Positions 16,370 to 25,529 of a DNA stretch of 64,000 bases are shown here, in pieces. This stretch comes from Chryseobacterium echinoideorum. Its GTDB lineage: Bacteria > Bacteroidota > Bacteroidia > Flavobacteriales > Weeksellaceae. The stretch spans positions 124,001 through 188,000 of the forward strand of contig NZ_VKNW01000003.1 in NCBI RefSeq assembly GCF_007474535.1, in the 5' to 3' direction. Positions within the stretch are counted from its first letter, which is position 1, and each line of letters starts with the position of its first letter. The translations under genes were made by a program, and so were the position numbers. The notes below the pieces were generated by a model. It was not told where the DNA came from. It saw only the letters and a program-made list of their open reading frames with translations, and did not search any database.

Positions 16370-17629
16370 TTAATGTGTAATTTCTTTTATTTGTGCAGGA
16401 TCATGTTTATGTTTGAAAAACAATCCGAAAAGTATAGTTATTATTAATGCATAGGCTGCAAAATAAAGCCATATCTCGTGCCACATTTTATCACCGTTCG
16501 GAAGTGTAAAATAATTCTGAATCACCCAACCACTTACGAGACTTCCTCCCATTGCTCCGAAACCATTTGTCATCATCATAAATAATCCCTGCGCCGAAGA
16601 TCTGATCTTAAAGTCAGTAGTAGTTTCTACAAATAAGGATCCCGAAATATTGAAAAAATCAAAAGCCATCCCATAAACAATACATGATAATATTATCAGT
16701 AACAAACCAAATCCTTCCGGAACTCCATAAGCAAAAAAGCCAAATCTTAAAACCCACGCAAACATCGAAATCAGCATAACATTTTTAATTCCAAATCTTT
16801 TGAGAAAAAACGGAATTGCCAAAATAAATAATGTTTCAGATACTTGTGATATAGACATGATCAATGTTGATCGTTTTACCACCAAACTGTCTGCATATTC
16901 CGGCATTCTTCCAAAGTCAGAGAGAAAAGCATCACCGTACATATTGGTAAGTTGTAAAGCAGCTCCTAAAAACATTGAAAAAATGAAAAACATCGCCATT
17001 TTTCCATTTCCAAAAAGAGATAATGCGTTTAAGCCCAGTTTTTCTAAAACGGTTGCATTTTTAGGTATTGTATTTTGAGGCGGACATTTAGGCAAAGTGA
17101 AAGCATAAATACCCAAAACTATTGCAAAAAAGGCAGCAATATAGAATTGATTTCCTGATTCTTTATTCCCTGTAAGATTGGTGATCCACATGGCAATAAT
17201 AAATCCTACGGTTCCCCAAACTCTGATTGGAGGAAAAACCTTTACCACATCATAATTATTATTCTTAAGAATATAATAGGCAATAGAATTGGATAAAGAA
17301 ATAGTAGGCATGTAAAAAAACATCGCTATTAACATAATCCAGAAAAACTGATTGGGATCTGCAACCTGAGGAAGAAAAAATAAGGTAATACCATACAGAA
17401 TATGGAGAATTCCGTAAAGTTTTTCCGCATTCATCCAGCGGTCTGCAATGATGCCCGTTAAAGCAGGCATAATGATTGAAGATATACCCAGAGTAGAAAA
17501 TACTGCTCCAAACTCTGAACCACCCCACTGTTTGGTTCCAAACCAATATACACCTATGGTTATCAACCATGCTCCCCAAACAAAAAATTGCAGGAAGCTG
17601 AGAATGGTTAATCGTAATTTTAAATTCAT
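16370..17629 (-). CDS. Nucleoside permease-like MFS transporter (NHS family)
   Basis: A 419-residue, roughly 12-helix membrane protein. The start LRLTILSFLQFFVWGAWLITIG and the following GTKQWGG...FSTLGISSIIMPALTGIIADRWMNAEKL closely follow NupG/XapB-type nucleoside:proton symporters. RVWGTVGFI in the middle and FDFFNISGSLFVE further on are conserved in that family. It probably imports nucleosides, though sugar-phosphate or other substrates cannot be excluded. It lies 25 bases downstream of the bifunctional nuclease gene on the same strand, so the two may be co-transcribed, and nucleic acid breakdown and nucleoside use would fit together. Confidence 0.82.
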   Translation of the reverse strand: MNLKLRLTILSFLQFFVWGAWLITIGVYWFGTKQWGGSEFGAVFSTLGISSIIMPALTGIIADRWMNAEKLYGILHILYGITLFFLPQVADPNQFFWIMLIAMFFYMPTISLSNSIAYYILKNNNYDVVKVFPPIRVWGTVGFIIAMWITNLTGNKESGNQFYIAAFFAIVLGIYAFTLPKCPPQNTIPKNATVLEKLGLNALSLFGNGKMAMFFIFSMFLGAALQLTNMYGDAFLSDFGRMPEYADSLVVKRSTLIMSISQVSETLFILAIPFFLKRFGIKNVMLISMFAWVLRFGFFAYGVPEGFGLLLIILSCIVYGMAFDFFNISGSLFVETTTDFKIRSSAQGLFMMMTNGFGAMGGSLVSGWVIQNYFTLPNGDKMWHEIWLYFAAYALIITILFGLFFKHKHDPAQIKEITH

Positions 17630-17654
17630 ATTTAATTGATCAATCTTTTTTAAT

Positions 17655-18254
17655 CTAATCTATTTTCTTTTTACGTCTCTTTATTTCTTCCTGAATCTCA
17701 AGAGCTGTATCAAAATCTTCTTCTTTTACCGCTTCATCCAGCAATTTCTGTAATTCTTCCATTGAAATAGATTTCAGCCCTTCTTCCGAAGATGCTGTCT
17801 CTGAAAATGCATCATCTTCTTTGGCAACTTCTTCCAGTTCGAGAAGAATTCCTGCTTCATTCAGAACCTGCTGTGTAGTGAAAATTGGTGCATCAAAACG
17901 CACTGCCATTGCAACTGCATCGGAAGTTCTTGCATCTAAAATAAGCTCTTCCTGTGTTTCGGAATTTTTGAAATTGATATTGGAGAAGAAAACACCATCT
18001 ACAATCTGATAAATAATAACGGAAACCAACTGGTAATTTGCCGAAACTATAAATTTTGAAAATAAATCGTGAGTAAGAGGACGCGGTGGATGAATGTCTT
18101 TTTCCAGACCTAAAGAAATGGATTGTGCCTCAAAGTTGCCGATGACAACGGGCAGTTTTATATGAGTTTCTTCATGTTCCAAGAGCAATGCATAAGCTCC
18201 AGATTGTGTCTGGCTGTACGATATTCCGCGTATGATGAGCTGTTTATAATCCAT
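17655..18254 (-). CDS. Bifunctional nuclease family protein (DUF151) with UVR tail
   Basis: A 199-residue protein. Residues 1-135 are the bifunctional nuclease/DUF151 domain, with the conserved LPVVIGNFEAQSI, KDIHPPRPLTHDL and LDARTSDAVAMAVR. Residues ~165-198 form a UVR motif (LQKLLDEAVKEEDFDTALEIQEEI), the helical hairpin seen in UvrB/UvrC and ClpATPase partners. Homologues in plants and bacteria were reported to cleave RNA and DNA, but the in vivo role in bacteria is unclear. A TATCTTTG box at 18267-18260 on the minus strand lies only six bases upstream of the ATG; if used, the transcript would be almost leaderless. Confidence 0.88.
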   Translation of the reverse strand: MDYKQLIIRGISYSQTQSGAYALLLEHEETHIKLPVVIGNFEAQSISLGLEKDIHPPRPLTHDLFSKFIVSANYQLVSVIIYQIVDGVFFSNINFKNSETQEELILDARTSDAVAMAVRFDAPIFTTQQVLNEAGILLELEEVAKEDDAFSETASSEEGLKSISMEELQKLLDEAVKEEDFDTALEIQEEIKRRKKKID

Positions 18255-18344
18255 GACTACAAAGATAAATGTATTTTTTTATCTATACTTTTAATTTTTT
18301 AAATTTTATGAGTATTTTGCTTTATCTGCATCCTTTAATATAAT

Positions 18345-18433
18345 GGTCACGCAGCCTGGCTTGAGCGGAGCTCTTTTGGTCGCGACCGGAGGGAGCGGCA
18401 AAAAAGCGGGAGCGGAAGACGGAAAAAGCTGCC
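18345..18433. repeat. GC-rich intergenic island, REP-like candidate
   Basis: An ~89-base block rich in G and C (by eye near 60%) set in an AT-rich spacer between the nuclease and etfA genes. It contains the 10-base palindrome GGTCGCGACC (18378-18387), the palindrome GAGCTC within GAGCGGAGCTC, three GGAGCGG/GAGCGG cores, and end sequences GCAGC (18351-18355) and GCTGC that could pair and close the unit. It has no ORF of note, no tRNA fold and no terminator T run. From memory, similar GAGCGG/GCTGCC islands recur between genes of flavobacteria. Confidence 0.5.
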
Positions 18434-18472
18434 ATAATAAATAAAATTATTTGTGAAAGAATAAAAAATAAA

Positions 18473-18512
18473 ATGAAAAAAAACTTCCGGAATAATAATT
18501 ATCCCGGAAGCT
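18473..18512 (-). terminator. Intrinsic terminator of etfBA
   Basis: Stem CTTCCGG / CCGGAAG with an AT-rich loop, followed by a run of T on the minus strand, about 20 bases after the etfA stop. Confidence 0.88.
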
Positions 18513-18532
18513 TAATTATCGATAAAAACTTT

Positions 18533-19480
18533 TTAGCCTTTAATCGCCTTTATTTTTTCTGTCAATGCAGGAACAATCTGAAAAGCGTCTCCTACAACAC
18601 CATAATCGGCTGATTTGAAGAACGGAGCTTCTGCATCACTATTGATGACCACAATTGTTTTGGATGAGTTAACACCAGCCAAATGCTGAATGGCACCGGA
18701 AATACCGATTGCAATATACAAGTTGGGAGCAATTGCTTTTCCTGTTTGTCCAACGTGCTCGTTATGACCTCTCCATCCAATATCTGAAACAGGTTTGGAA
18801 CATGCTGTTGCTGCACCTAAAACACCTGCTAATTCTTCTACCATTCCCCAGTTTTCAGGACCTTTGAGCCCTCTTCCTGCGGAAACAACTATTTCAGCTT
18901 CTTTTAGATCTAATTTCCCTGAACTTTGTTCATGAGAAATCACTTTTGTATCTTCATTAGCAACAGCCAATTCTTTTACTTCTTCCGAACCGGCAACTGA
19001 ATTTTCTTTTACACCGAATGCATTCTGAGAAACTGTAATAATTACTCCTGTTGCTTCTGATTTTGCATGCATGAAACCTTTTCCTGAAAAAGCTTTTCTT
19101 TTTACCTGAAATGGTGAGAGACTTTCCGGAGCTTCCAACACATTGGTAATTAAAGAATAATTCTTCATCACCGCTAACATTGGCGCCACAGAAGAAGCAT
19201 CTGTTGTGTGAGGAAAAACGATGATATTTCCTTCTGCCACTTCACTTACCGCCTGTGCGTAAGCTTTTGCTGAGAAATTTTTAAGACCTTCGTCTTTGAT
19301 GTTGATTACATTGGTCGCTCCATATTTATACAATAAATCTGAAGAGTCTGTTGGGTTTACCGAGATCGCCGTAACGGTGTCTCCTGCCTGATCGGCTACT
19401 GCTTTAGCATACGAAACTGCTTCAAAAGCCGCTTTTTTGTAAACTCCGTTTATATTTTCTGCGTATACGAATACTGCCAT
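18533..19480 (-). CDS. etfA: Electron transfer flavoprotein, alpha subunit
   Basis: FAD-binding subunit of ETF, which carries electrons from acyl-CoA dehydrogenases to the respiratory chain. The 315-residue length is standard. The C-terminal FAD domain shows VSAGRGLKGPENW (about residue 200), DIGWRGHNEHVGQTGKAIAPNLYIAIGISGAIQHLAG, and the closing SDAEAPFFKSADYGVVGDAFQIVPALTE, all hallmark ETF-alpha sequence. It follows etfB after 42 bases. With the thiolase and mutA in the window it fits fatty-acid and branched-chain amino acid catabolism. Confidence 0.95.
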   Translation of the reverse strand: MAVFVYAENINGVYKKAAFEAVSYAKAVADQAGDTVTAISVNPTDSSDLLYKYGATNVINIKDEGLKNFSAKAYAQAVSEVAEGNIIVFPHTTDASSVAPMLAVMKNYSLITNVLEAPESLSPFQVKRKAFSGKGFMHAKSEATGVIITVSQNAFGVKENSVAGSEEVKELAVANEDTKVISHEQSSGKLDLKEAEIVVSAGRGLKGPENWGMVEELAGVLGAATACSKPVSDIGWRGHNEHVGQTGKAIAPNLYIAIGISGAIQHLAGVNSSKTIVVINSDAEAPFFKSADYGVVGDAFQIVPALTEKIKAIKG

Positions 19481-19522
19481 TTTACAATTAATTTAAAGAT
19501 TAAAAAATTTAAGATTAAAAGA

Positions 19523-20269
19523 TTATATAACCTTTGCTTCCTCATGAAGAAGTCTTACCAATTCATCTAAATTATCCGGAGAAACCATTTTAACAGCAGC
19601 TCTTGGCGGTACTGAATCATAAGAAACTCCCTGAACTTTTACTTCGGAAGAAGTAGGCTCTACCACCTGCAAAGGTTTTGTTCTTGCAGACATAATTCCT
19701 CTCATGTTTGGGATAATCAAATCTTTTTCGTCTACCAAACCTTTCTGTCCAGCAATTACAGCCGGCAATTTCACAGAAATAGTCTCTTTACCTCCTTCAA
19801 TTTCTCTCACTGCAGTAGCTTCACTTCCATTTACCTCTAAACCTACTGAAGCGTTTACGAAAGGTTGGTTTAACAATTGAGCGATCATTCCCGGAACAGA
19901 ACCACCATTGTAATCAATAGATTCTTTACCACAAAGAATTAAGTCATATCCTCCGTTCTGAGCAACCGAAGCAATTTCTTTTGCTGTAGAAAAACTGTCT
20001 TTAGGATCAAGATTTACTCTTACCGCATCATTGGCTCCAATTGCTAAAGCTTTTCTTACTACAGGTTCTGTAGTAGCATCTCCAACATTAATGACTGTAA
20101 CAGTTGCGCCCTGAGATTCCTGTAGTTTGATAGCTTTTGTTAAAGCAAATTCATCCAAAGGATTAATCACCCACTGAATACCGTTTTTGTCGAACGCAGA
20201 TTTATCTGCTGTGAAATTAATTTTTGAAGTAGTATCGGGAACACTACTGATACAAACTAATATTTTCAT
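19523..20269 (-). CDS. etfB: Electron transfer flavoprotein, beta subunit
   Basis: Beta subunit of the ETF heterodimer, which holds AMP and the recognition loop for dehydrogenase partners. The 248-residue chain begins MKILVCISSVPDTTSKI, has NPLDEFALTKAI, and the conserved KESIDYNGGSVPGMIAQLL (about residue 115). The ETF-beta signature region is VREIEGGKETISVKLPAVIAGQKGL...RGIMSARTKP. First gene of the etfBA pair. Confidence 0.95.
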   Translation of the reverse strand: MKILVCISSVPDTTSKINFTADKSAFDKNGIQWVINPLDEFALTKAIKLQESQGATVTVINVGDATTEPVVRKALAIGANDAVRVNLDPKDSFSTAKEIASVAQNGGYDLILCGKESIDYNGGSVPGMIAQLLNQPFVNASVGLEVNGSEATAVREIEGGKETISVKLPAVIAGQKGLVDEKDLIIPNMRGIMSARTKPLQVVEPTSSEVKVQGVSYDSVPPRAAVKMVSPDNLDELVRLLHEEAKVI

Positions 20270-20496
20270 ATGTAGATATTTATTGTTTTAAAATTATATA
20301 GAAACACATTTTATTAATGTTTTTTTTATTTACCAATTGATGCGATCTTTTTATTGGTTATTGTCTTCATTTCACTCCATTAGTCAAAAGATTGATGAAG
20401 TAAATTTTTATTGAGTTCAATTTTGTAAATATAATTAAAAAAAATATTATGCATGCATAACAGTTATTTAATTATTATTCAGTGCATTATAAGTTA

Positions 20497-21204
20497 TTAT
20501 ACCTTAGGTTTAGCAGCTCTGAATTCAATTTTACTTGGTAAAACTCTCGGATTCATTTTTAAAACATCTAAAATGAGGTTTCCCATATCTTCAGGCTGAA
20601 TCTTCCATGCATCTTTTTCGGAGGGAGTATTTCCGTTAAAGTGAGTAGCTACCGAACCAGGCATGATTACTGTTGATTTGATATTATACTTTCTTAAATC
20701 AATCATTGCAGCTTGCGTAAATCCTACAACACCAAACTTTGAAGCATTATAACCTGTTCCGTTTTCAAAAAAATTGGCACCAGCCAAACTTGAAATTGTG
20801 ATATAATAGCCCTCACTTTTCTTGAGTTCAGCAACTGAAGCTTTTAGAGTATGAAATACTCCCGTAAGATTGGTATCAATCATAGAATTCCATTCTTCGG
20901 AAGTAAGCTCATCAACTGGTTTGAAAACACCAAGTCCGGCGTTAGCAATGACAAAATCTAATCGCCCGAATTTTTCTTTAATCAATTTTACCGCTTCATT
21001 TTCACTTTCCAGAGTTCTTACATCTGAGACTATTCCCAAAATATTTTCTGAAATTTTTCTTAACTGATTTTCAGCTTTTTCAACATCATCTCTTTTTCTA
21101 CCTGAAAAGGCTACGGAAATGCCATTTTTTAATAACACTTCTGCAACTCCAAAACCAATTCCTTTAGTACCACCAGTAATATACGCAACTTTATTTTCTG
21201 ACAT
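20497..21204 (-). CDS. Short-chain dehydrogenase/reductase
   Basis: NAD(P)-dependent oxidoreductase of the classical SDR family, 235 residues. The cofactor motif is TGGTKGIG (residues 10-17). The Arg/Lys pattern after strand 2 (SGRKRDD) favours NADPH. NAGLG follows strand 4, with catalytic Ser in SSLAG and YNASK as the YxxxK pair. Closest in pattern to 3-oxoacyl-ACP reductase/sepiapterin reductase-like members; substrate is unknown. It has no obvious partner genes. Confidence 0.85.
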   Translation of the reverse strand: MSENKVAYITGGTKGIGFGVAEVLLKNGISVAFSGRKRDDVEKAENQLRKISENILGIVSDVRTLESENEAVKLIKEKFGRLDFVIANAGLGVFKPVDELTSEEWNSMIDTNLTGVFHTLKASVAELKKSEGYYITISSLAGANFFENGTGYNASKFGVVGFTQAAMIDLRKYNIKSTVIMPGSVATHFNGNTPSEKDAWKIQPEDMGNLILDVLKMNPRVLPSKIEFRAAKPKV

Positions 21205-21232
21205 TTATTAAATTTTAAAACCCTAAAATAAC

Positions 21233-21258
21233 AAAAACGCTCCAATTGGAGCGTTTTT
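21233..21258 (-). terminator. Intrinsic terminator of first T9SS protein gene
   Basis: A perfect palindrome around GCTCCAATTGGAGC with A and T flanks. The same sequence recurs at 23868-23896. Confidence 0.9.
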
Positions 21259-21507
21259 ATAAGATAACATTTATCAGTTATTATTTTTTGATGAATTTCT
21301 CAGTAGAAATACCATCTTTAGTTTCAATGTTGATCAAATATGTTCCAGCAGGAAGACTTCTTACATCTACCTGAGTATCATTTAATTTTACATCGACTTT
21401 TCTTCCTGTCATATCAACTACAGATACTGCATTGATTTTTGAATCTGTTTTGATGTTTAGGATGTCTGAAGTTGGGTTTGGAGAGATTAAAACTTTATTG
21501 TCAGAAA
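21233..21507. repeat. 275-base direct repeat, copy A (T9SS tail plus terminator)
   Basis: Nearly identical to 23868-24144: by eye about nine substitutions and one inserted T. It covers the terminator, the stop region and the last ~70 codons of the gene. Confidence 0.9.
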
Positions 21508-22999
21508 CAGTTTTTGTTCGTAAATCCAAAGATAATCTCATTGGTTTATCAAATGTCGAATTCTCTGAAGAACTTTCCTTTGAAGAACCAACTCTACACC
21601 ATTCAATTTTAGCTAAAAAACTACCTTTGATATCTGTATCCGGAGTAAGTAATATATAAGAACCTGCTTTCATTTCAATATTCTGATTTATACTTACTGA
21701 ATAATTTGTAGTTGTAATTGAATTGGAAGCTCTGTAAATGAAAGCATTATTAGTTTCTGGTGATATAAGCGAGATATCTTGAATGCACTCACCTATTATA
21801 CTTTTAAACTGGACTAATTGGGGAAGATTTTTTCCGGCAGTTCTTCCGTTCAGATAAAGATTATAAATATCAATATTTGCATTATTAAAATTATTTGGAT
21901 TAATAATTCTAGCCAAATACTGATTACTATTATCAAATGGCATATATATATTACCGTATTTATTTCTCTGCATATCCAGAGGACCGTCAGAAGATGAGGA
22001 ATAATTTATTGGTAAATTATAATAATTGATGGAACCTGGAGAAATATTTACCATATCAATACCATGTACAATTGAGCTACTATTTGACCCTACATAAAGA
22101 ATTGAGCCATTATTCGTAAATTCTGCACACGATCCAGAACCTGGATTTGTAGTGATGTCTAAAACAAAGTCAGTTGTTATTTTTCCTGTATTATTATTAA
22201 ATGATAATACTTTACCACTTGCCCAATCATTAGCATTTACACCTCCCCAATATACAACATATAGGTAATTTGAAAAATTACTACTCACATTTACCTGAGG
22301 AGAAATTTTAAGATATGAAGAGCGGCTAACAGGGGAATAATTTGGAATGTTTGCAGGTATATCACTTACAACGGGAGAGTTTATCAGACCTTGATTATTT
22401 ACAAGATAACTATAAAGTTTTGCTTTATTGGGAATAACTACCCAAAATGATTTATTATCAGAATGCTTAACTACATTTACATTGGCTGCTGCAAAAGGCA
22501 ATTCATTTGCTCCGGTAAGAGGTACTGAATTATTATTTGGCAACACATCTCCTAAAGGTAAATTATTATTTCCAATACTACCTAAAGACATATCTACAAT
22601 CGTATAGCTGCTAATCCCATTTGAAATGGTGCCATTACTATAATAAACAGGAACGGGAGTAAAAATATAATATAAATTAGGATTTCCCGGGTGTTTTAAA
22701 ATTGCTAATTGATTGGCTTGAGACCAAGCACCAAATACATTTAAATTTCCATTTGGCATAATCTGATGCTGTCTATTCCAAATATTTTTGCCATCGGTAT
22801 AAAAAAGCAGATTACCATAACTGTCACTTATAGATCCAACCGGCTGAGAATTGGCAGACATTTGGCTGTCTATTAACGGTGTTCCTAATCCTGAAAAGTT
22901 AACCGCAGCTTTGTCTCCAAAATACCAATGATCATTCTCCCCTTGTGAATATCCAAAAAAAGATAAACATATGCTTATTGTTAAAAAAAACTTTTTCAT
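21281..22999 (-). CDS. Secreted surface protein with T9SS type A sorting domain
   Basis: A 572-residue exported protein. A signal peptide (residues 1-19, ending GYSQ) is followed by WYFGDKAAVNFSG, a start common in flavobacterial propeller-like surface proteins. The middle is rich in Asn, Ser and Gly, with repeated beta-strand segments (YYIFTPVPVYY, LPLGDVLPNN). The last ~75 residues form a type IX secretion C-terminal sorting domain: ISPNPTSDILNI, VVDMTGRKV, SLPAGTYLINI and a basic end, KFIKK. It should be moved across the outer membrane by the Por/Gld machinery and its tail cleaved or anchored. Ligand or function is unknown. It starts 25 bases after the 23025 gene, so the two may be co-transcribed. 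Confidence 0.82.
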   Translation of the reverse strand: MKKFFLTISICLSFFGYSQGENDHWYFGDKAAVNFSGLGTPLIDSQMSANSQPVGSISDSYGNLLFYTDGKNIWNRQHQIMPNGNLNVFGAWSQANQLAILKHPGNPNLYYIFTPVPVYYSNGTISNGISSYTIVDMSLGSIGNNNLPLGDVLPNNNSVPLTGANELPFAAANVNVVKHSDNKSFWVVIPNKAKLYSYLVNNQGLINSPVVSDIPANIPNYSPVSRSSYLKISPQVNVSSNFSNYLYVVYWGGVNANDWASGKVLSFNNNTGKITTDFVLDITTNPGSGSCAEFTNNGSILYVGSNSSSIVHGIDMVNISPGSINYYNLPINYSSSSDGPLDMQRNKYGNIYMPFDNSNQYLARIINPNNFNNANIDIYNLYLNGRTAGKNLPQLVQFKSIIGECIQDISLISPETNNAFIYRASNSITTTNYSVSINQNIEMKAGSYILLTPDTDIKGSFLAKIEWCRVGSSKESSSENSTFDKPMRLSLDLRTKTVSDNKVLISPNPTSDILNIKTDSKINAVSVVDMTGRKVDVKLNDTQVDVRSLPAGTYLINIETKDGISTEKFIKK

Positions 23000-23024
23000 A
23001 AATAGATTATCAAAATATTAACAA

Positions 23025-23804
23025 TTATTTACTTAGTTTTTTCTCTAATCCCTCAATACGTTTATTCTGTTCTTCAATATTCTTCTGTTGCTGTAAAGTG
23101 TATAAAGTAAGTTCTTCAATCTTTTTTAATAAAAGAATATTCATTTCCTTCAGTTCAATACCATTAGCAATCGCTTCATCGGTAGTAGGAATTTCCGGTA
23201 AATGACCTTTTTCATCAATAAAAGATTGTAAATCTCTTAATGGCATCAACTTATAATCTTTTTCAAATACATAATCAGCCCAACCGCTATTCGCAGCAAT
23301 TTCTACTTTTACTTTTTCGGTTTTGATACCGTCTTTAACGAAGAGACGGTAATCTAAACAATTGGAACAATCAACATTATCTGTACCTATACCCACTTTT
23401 TTTGAATCCGATAAATATAAAGCTATCTTATCAGTAGGTATTGTCTGATAAACTCCGTTTGTTTCTTCATAAGTAGGATGCATATATAAGCCTCTTTTAA
23501 CAACCGTTGAAGGCGGAAAATCTACATAATAGGCTGGGTCATAATTATACATAATCGTATAAAAAGAATGGGAATACGTTGGTCTTGTAACAGGGTCGTT
23601 TCCAAATAAAATCTTGCTATTATCTATTAGCCTTGTGTTTCCATTAATAACTAACTTACTTCTTGTGTTAGCAAAATTAGCTCCAATACTCACATTTCCA
23701 TTTCTAAAAATATTATCTGTTGAATTTGCGGCACCATCCCACTGCTGAGAAAATAAGGAATTTGAAAATAAGGCACAGATTACCAGTAAAGCGATTTTTT
23801 TCAT
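23025..23804 (-). CDS. Secreted tail-fibre-like protein with C-terminal coiled coil
   Basis: A 259-residue exported protein. A signal peptide (1-19, ending LFSQ) is followed by a beta-rich middle with NVSIGANFANTRSKLVING and GIGTDN, typical of trimeric fibre or adhesin stalks. DYRLFVKDGIKTEKVKV leads into the conserved flavobacterial tail YVFEKDYKLMPLRDLQSFIDEKGHLPEIPT. Residues ~215-258 form a coiled coil (LLLKKIEELTLYTLQQQ) that probably trimerises the chain. Similar proteins are common on Bacteroidetes surfaces. There is no T9SS domain. It probably pairs with the next gene downstream. Confidence 0.7.
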   Translation of the reverse strand: MKKIALLVICALFSNSLFSQQWDGAANSTDNIFRNGNVSIGANFANTRSKLVINGNTRLIDNSKILFGNDPVTRPTYSHSFYTIMYNYDPAYYVDFPPSTVVKRGLYMHPTYEETNGVYQTIPTDKIALYLSDSKKVGIGTDNVDCSNCLDYRLFVKDGIKTEKVKVEIAANSGWADYVFEKDYKLMPLRDLQSFIDEKGHLPEIPTTDEAIANGIELKEMNILLLKKIEELTLYTLQQQKNIEEQNKRIEGLEKKLSK

Positions 23805-23867
23805 GGTTAAAATTTTATATTATAGATCACTAATATACAAAAAAATATTCATACTCTGGTGAAAAAT

Positions 23868-23896
23868 AAAAAACGCTCCAATTGGAGCGTTTTTTA
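23868..23896 (-). terminator. Intrinsic terminator of second T9SS protein gene
   Basis: Same palindrome as at 21233-21258, with one extra T in the tract. Confidence 0.9.
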
Positions 23897-24144
23897 TAAG
23901 ATAACATTTATCAGTTATTATTTTTTGATGAATTTCTCAGTAGAAATACCATCTTTAGTTTCAATGTTGATCAAATATGTTCCAGTAGGAAGACTTCTTA
24001 CATCTACCTGATTACCATCTAATCTAACTTCAACTTTTCTTCCTGTCATATCAACTACAGATACTGCATTGATTTTTGAATCTGTTTTGATGTTTAGGAT
24101 GTCTGAAGTTGGGTTAGGAGAGATTAAAACTTTATTGTCAGAAA
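23868..24144. repeat. 277-base direct repeat, copy B (T9SS tail plus terminator)
   Basis: Partner of copy A at 21233-21507. Homology stops abruptly inside both genes, just upstream of the sorting domain. Confidence 0.9.
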
Positions 24145-25393
24145 ACACAATGTCATTGGTACCTAATACCCCAGCAGCAATATTAAATGTATCAAGAGCA
24201 AGAGAAACAGCACCAGCAGCACCAGGAGTATTATGATTAAATCCAAAATAATAAACTCCACTAGTATTCGGACTAAATAATGTTGTCATCTGCGTCCAAG
24301 TGGATGCCGAGAAGTTTGTGGTAGACCAAACCGTAGTTGTCTGAGCAGTAGGATTCGGTTGATTACCTACTTTTAATTGCAAACTTTGTGCAGGTACTGG
24401 AGTTGCAGCTGTGAAATTTCTCAGATAAAATGTGATTTGATAAGAGTTTCCAGCAGTTAAATAAATTGGTCGTGAATATAGCCATCTGTCGGTTGGAGTA
24501 GCTACTACAGTACTCGAATTTGAAAATACCATTTGCGCACCAGCCTGAGGATTACCGGCAGCATTATTAGTAGACCAACTACCCGACCAACCATCAGCAG
24601 CAAATCCATTTGTATTATCAAAACCATATGGATATCCTGCTGTAGTTGCATCTAATGCCGCAAAAGCTCTGTATGGTCCAATCCAAGCACTTTGAGAGCT
24701 ACTTGAACATTTACTTCTAAGATAATAAAAAATAGCAGATCCTGCAGCACCACTAATACTTGCAGTAGGGGTTGTTGTATTTACGATAGTACCCGTACCT
24801 TGAGTAAAGCTTGCTGGTCCATATTCTACATCATAAGACGCTGGTGTGCCAATAGCAGCACTCCAACTAACAGTTGCATTTGTAGTGCTTGTAGCATAAG
24901 GTGTATTAATACCAAATTCATTAGGTCTAATACATGACGCAGCATTAAAATTTACTGTAAAATCAAATCCTAAATTGCTCCATCTGTTATCCCATACAAT
25001 ATAGTAGGTTGTGCCAGCCGCAACAGGTATAGTAGTAGCTGACAGATAGTTAGCACTTGATATATCATCATTTCCACCATAGCATGATAAAGCGGTACAA
25101 GTTCCCGTTATAATAGAAAGTCTAGTGTCATCACTTTTAAGAAGACCATCATTTTGGGGTAAATCAGAAGAAACCGTAAGTTCCCCATTTGCAGTAGCAG
25201 TAAATTTGTACCACATTGCAAAAGGAGTTGTAGCCTGTCCGCTACCAGCACAAGTTCCTACATAACTTCCAGTATAACTTGAAACAGTAGTTGTACTACC
25301 AGAAGTTACAGCTAAAGCACCCGCACAATTTGCTTGACCAAATGAAAATTGCGAAAAAATTGCAAATCCCAATGAGAGTAAAACTTTTTTCAT
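23918..25393 (-). CDS. Secreted Fn3-containing protein with T9SS sorting domain
   Basis: A 491-residue exported protein. A signal peptide (1-19, SFGQ) is followed by a ~135-residue beta domain with cysteines (NCAGALAVTSG, CTALSCYGGNDD, TTYYIVWDNRW), resembling the prepeptidase-like adhesion domains often found before Fn3 repeats. Next is one fibronectin type III-like unit (ATVSWSAAIGTPASYDVEYGP), then a ~150-residue jelly-roll-like segment (WLYSRPIYLTAGNSYQITFYLRN). The last ~70 residues are a T9SS sorting domain nearly identical to that of the 21281 protein. Probably an adhesin or binding protein; no catalytic motif is seen. Confidence 0.8.
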   Translation of the reverse strand: MKKVLLSLGFAIFSQFSFGQANCAGALAVTSGSTTTVSSYTGSYVGTCAGSGQATTPFAMWYKFTATANGELTVSSDLPQNDGLLKSDDTRLSIITGTCTALSCYGGNDDISSANYLSATTIPVAAGTTYYIVWDNRWSNLGFDFTVNFNAASCIRPNEFGINTPYATSTTNATVSWSAAIGTPASYDVEYGPASFTQGTGTIVNTTTPTASISGAAGSAIFYYLRSKCSSSSQSAWIGPYRAFAALDATTAGYPYGFDNTNGFAADGWSGSWSTNNAAGNPQAGAQMVFSNSSTVVATPTDRWLYSRPIYLTAGNSYQITFYLRNFTAATPVPAQSLQLKVGNQPNPTAQTTTVWSTTNFSASTWTQMTTLFSPNTSGVYYFGFNHNTPGAAGAVSLALDTFNIAAGVLGTNDIVFSDNKVLISPNPTSDILNIKTDSKINAVSVVDMTGRKVEVRLDGNQVDVRSLPTGTYLINIETKDGISTEKFIKK

Positions 25394-25469
25394 AATTATT
25401 TTAATTTTAAATTTTAATAGCGTAAATATAAAAAAACATCACATATCAATGATAATTTTTTTTGTTAAA

Positions 25470-25503
25470 ATTAAAATAATCCTCAATATTTTTTATTGAG
25501 GAT
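25470..25503 (-). terminator. Intrinsic terminator of dipeptidase gene
   Basis: Perfect 9-base stem ATCCTCAAT / ATTGAGGAT with a 7-base loop, followed by T-rich sequence on the minus strand. Confidence 0.8.
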
Positions 25504-25529
25504 CATTTATTTATAATATAATCACTAAA

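Noticed and set aside
18345..18433. Possible tRNA or other structured RNA gene in the GC-rich island
   Set aside because: No T-loop, anticodon arm or acceptor pairing of tRNA can be formed; treated as a repeat candidate.
20451..20460. ATGCATGCAT palindrome downstream of the SDR gene
   Set aside because: Simple alternating palindrome without a T run; not enough for a terminator or operator call.
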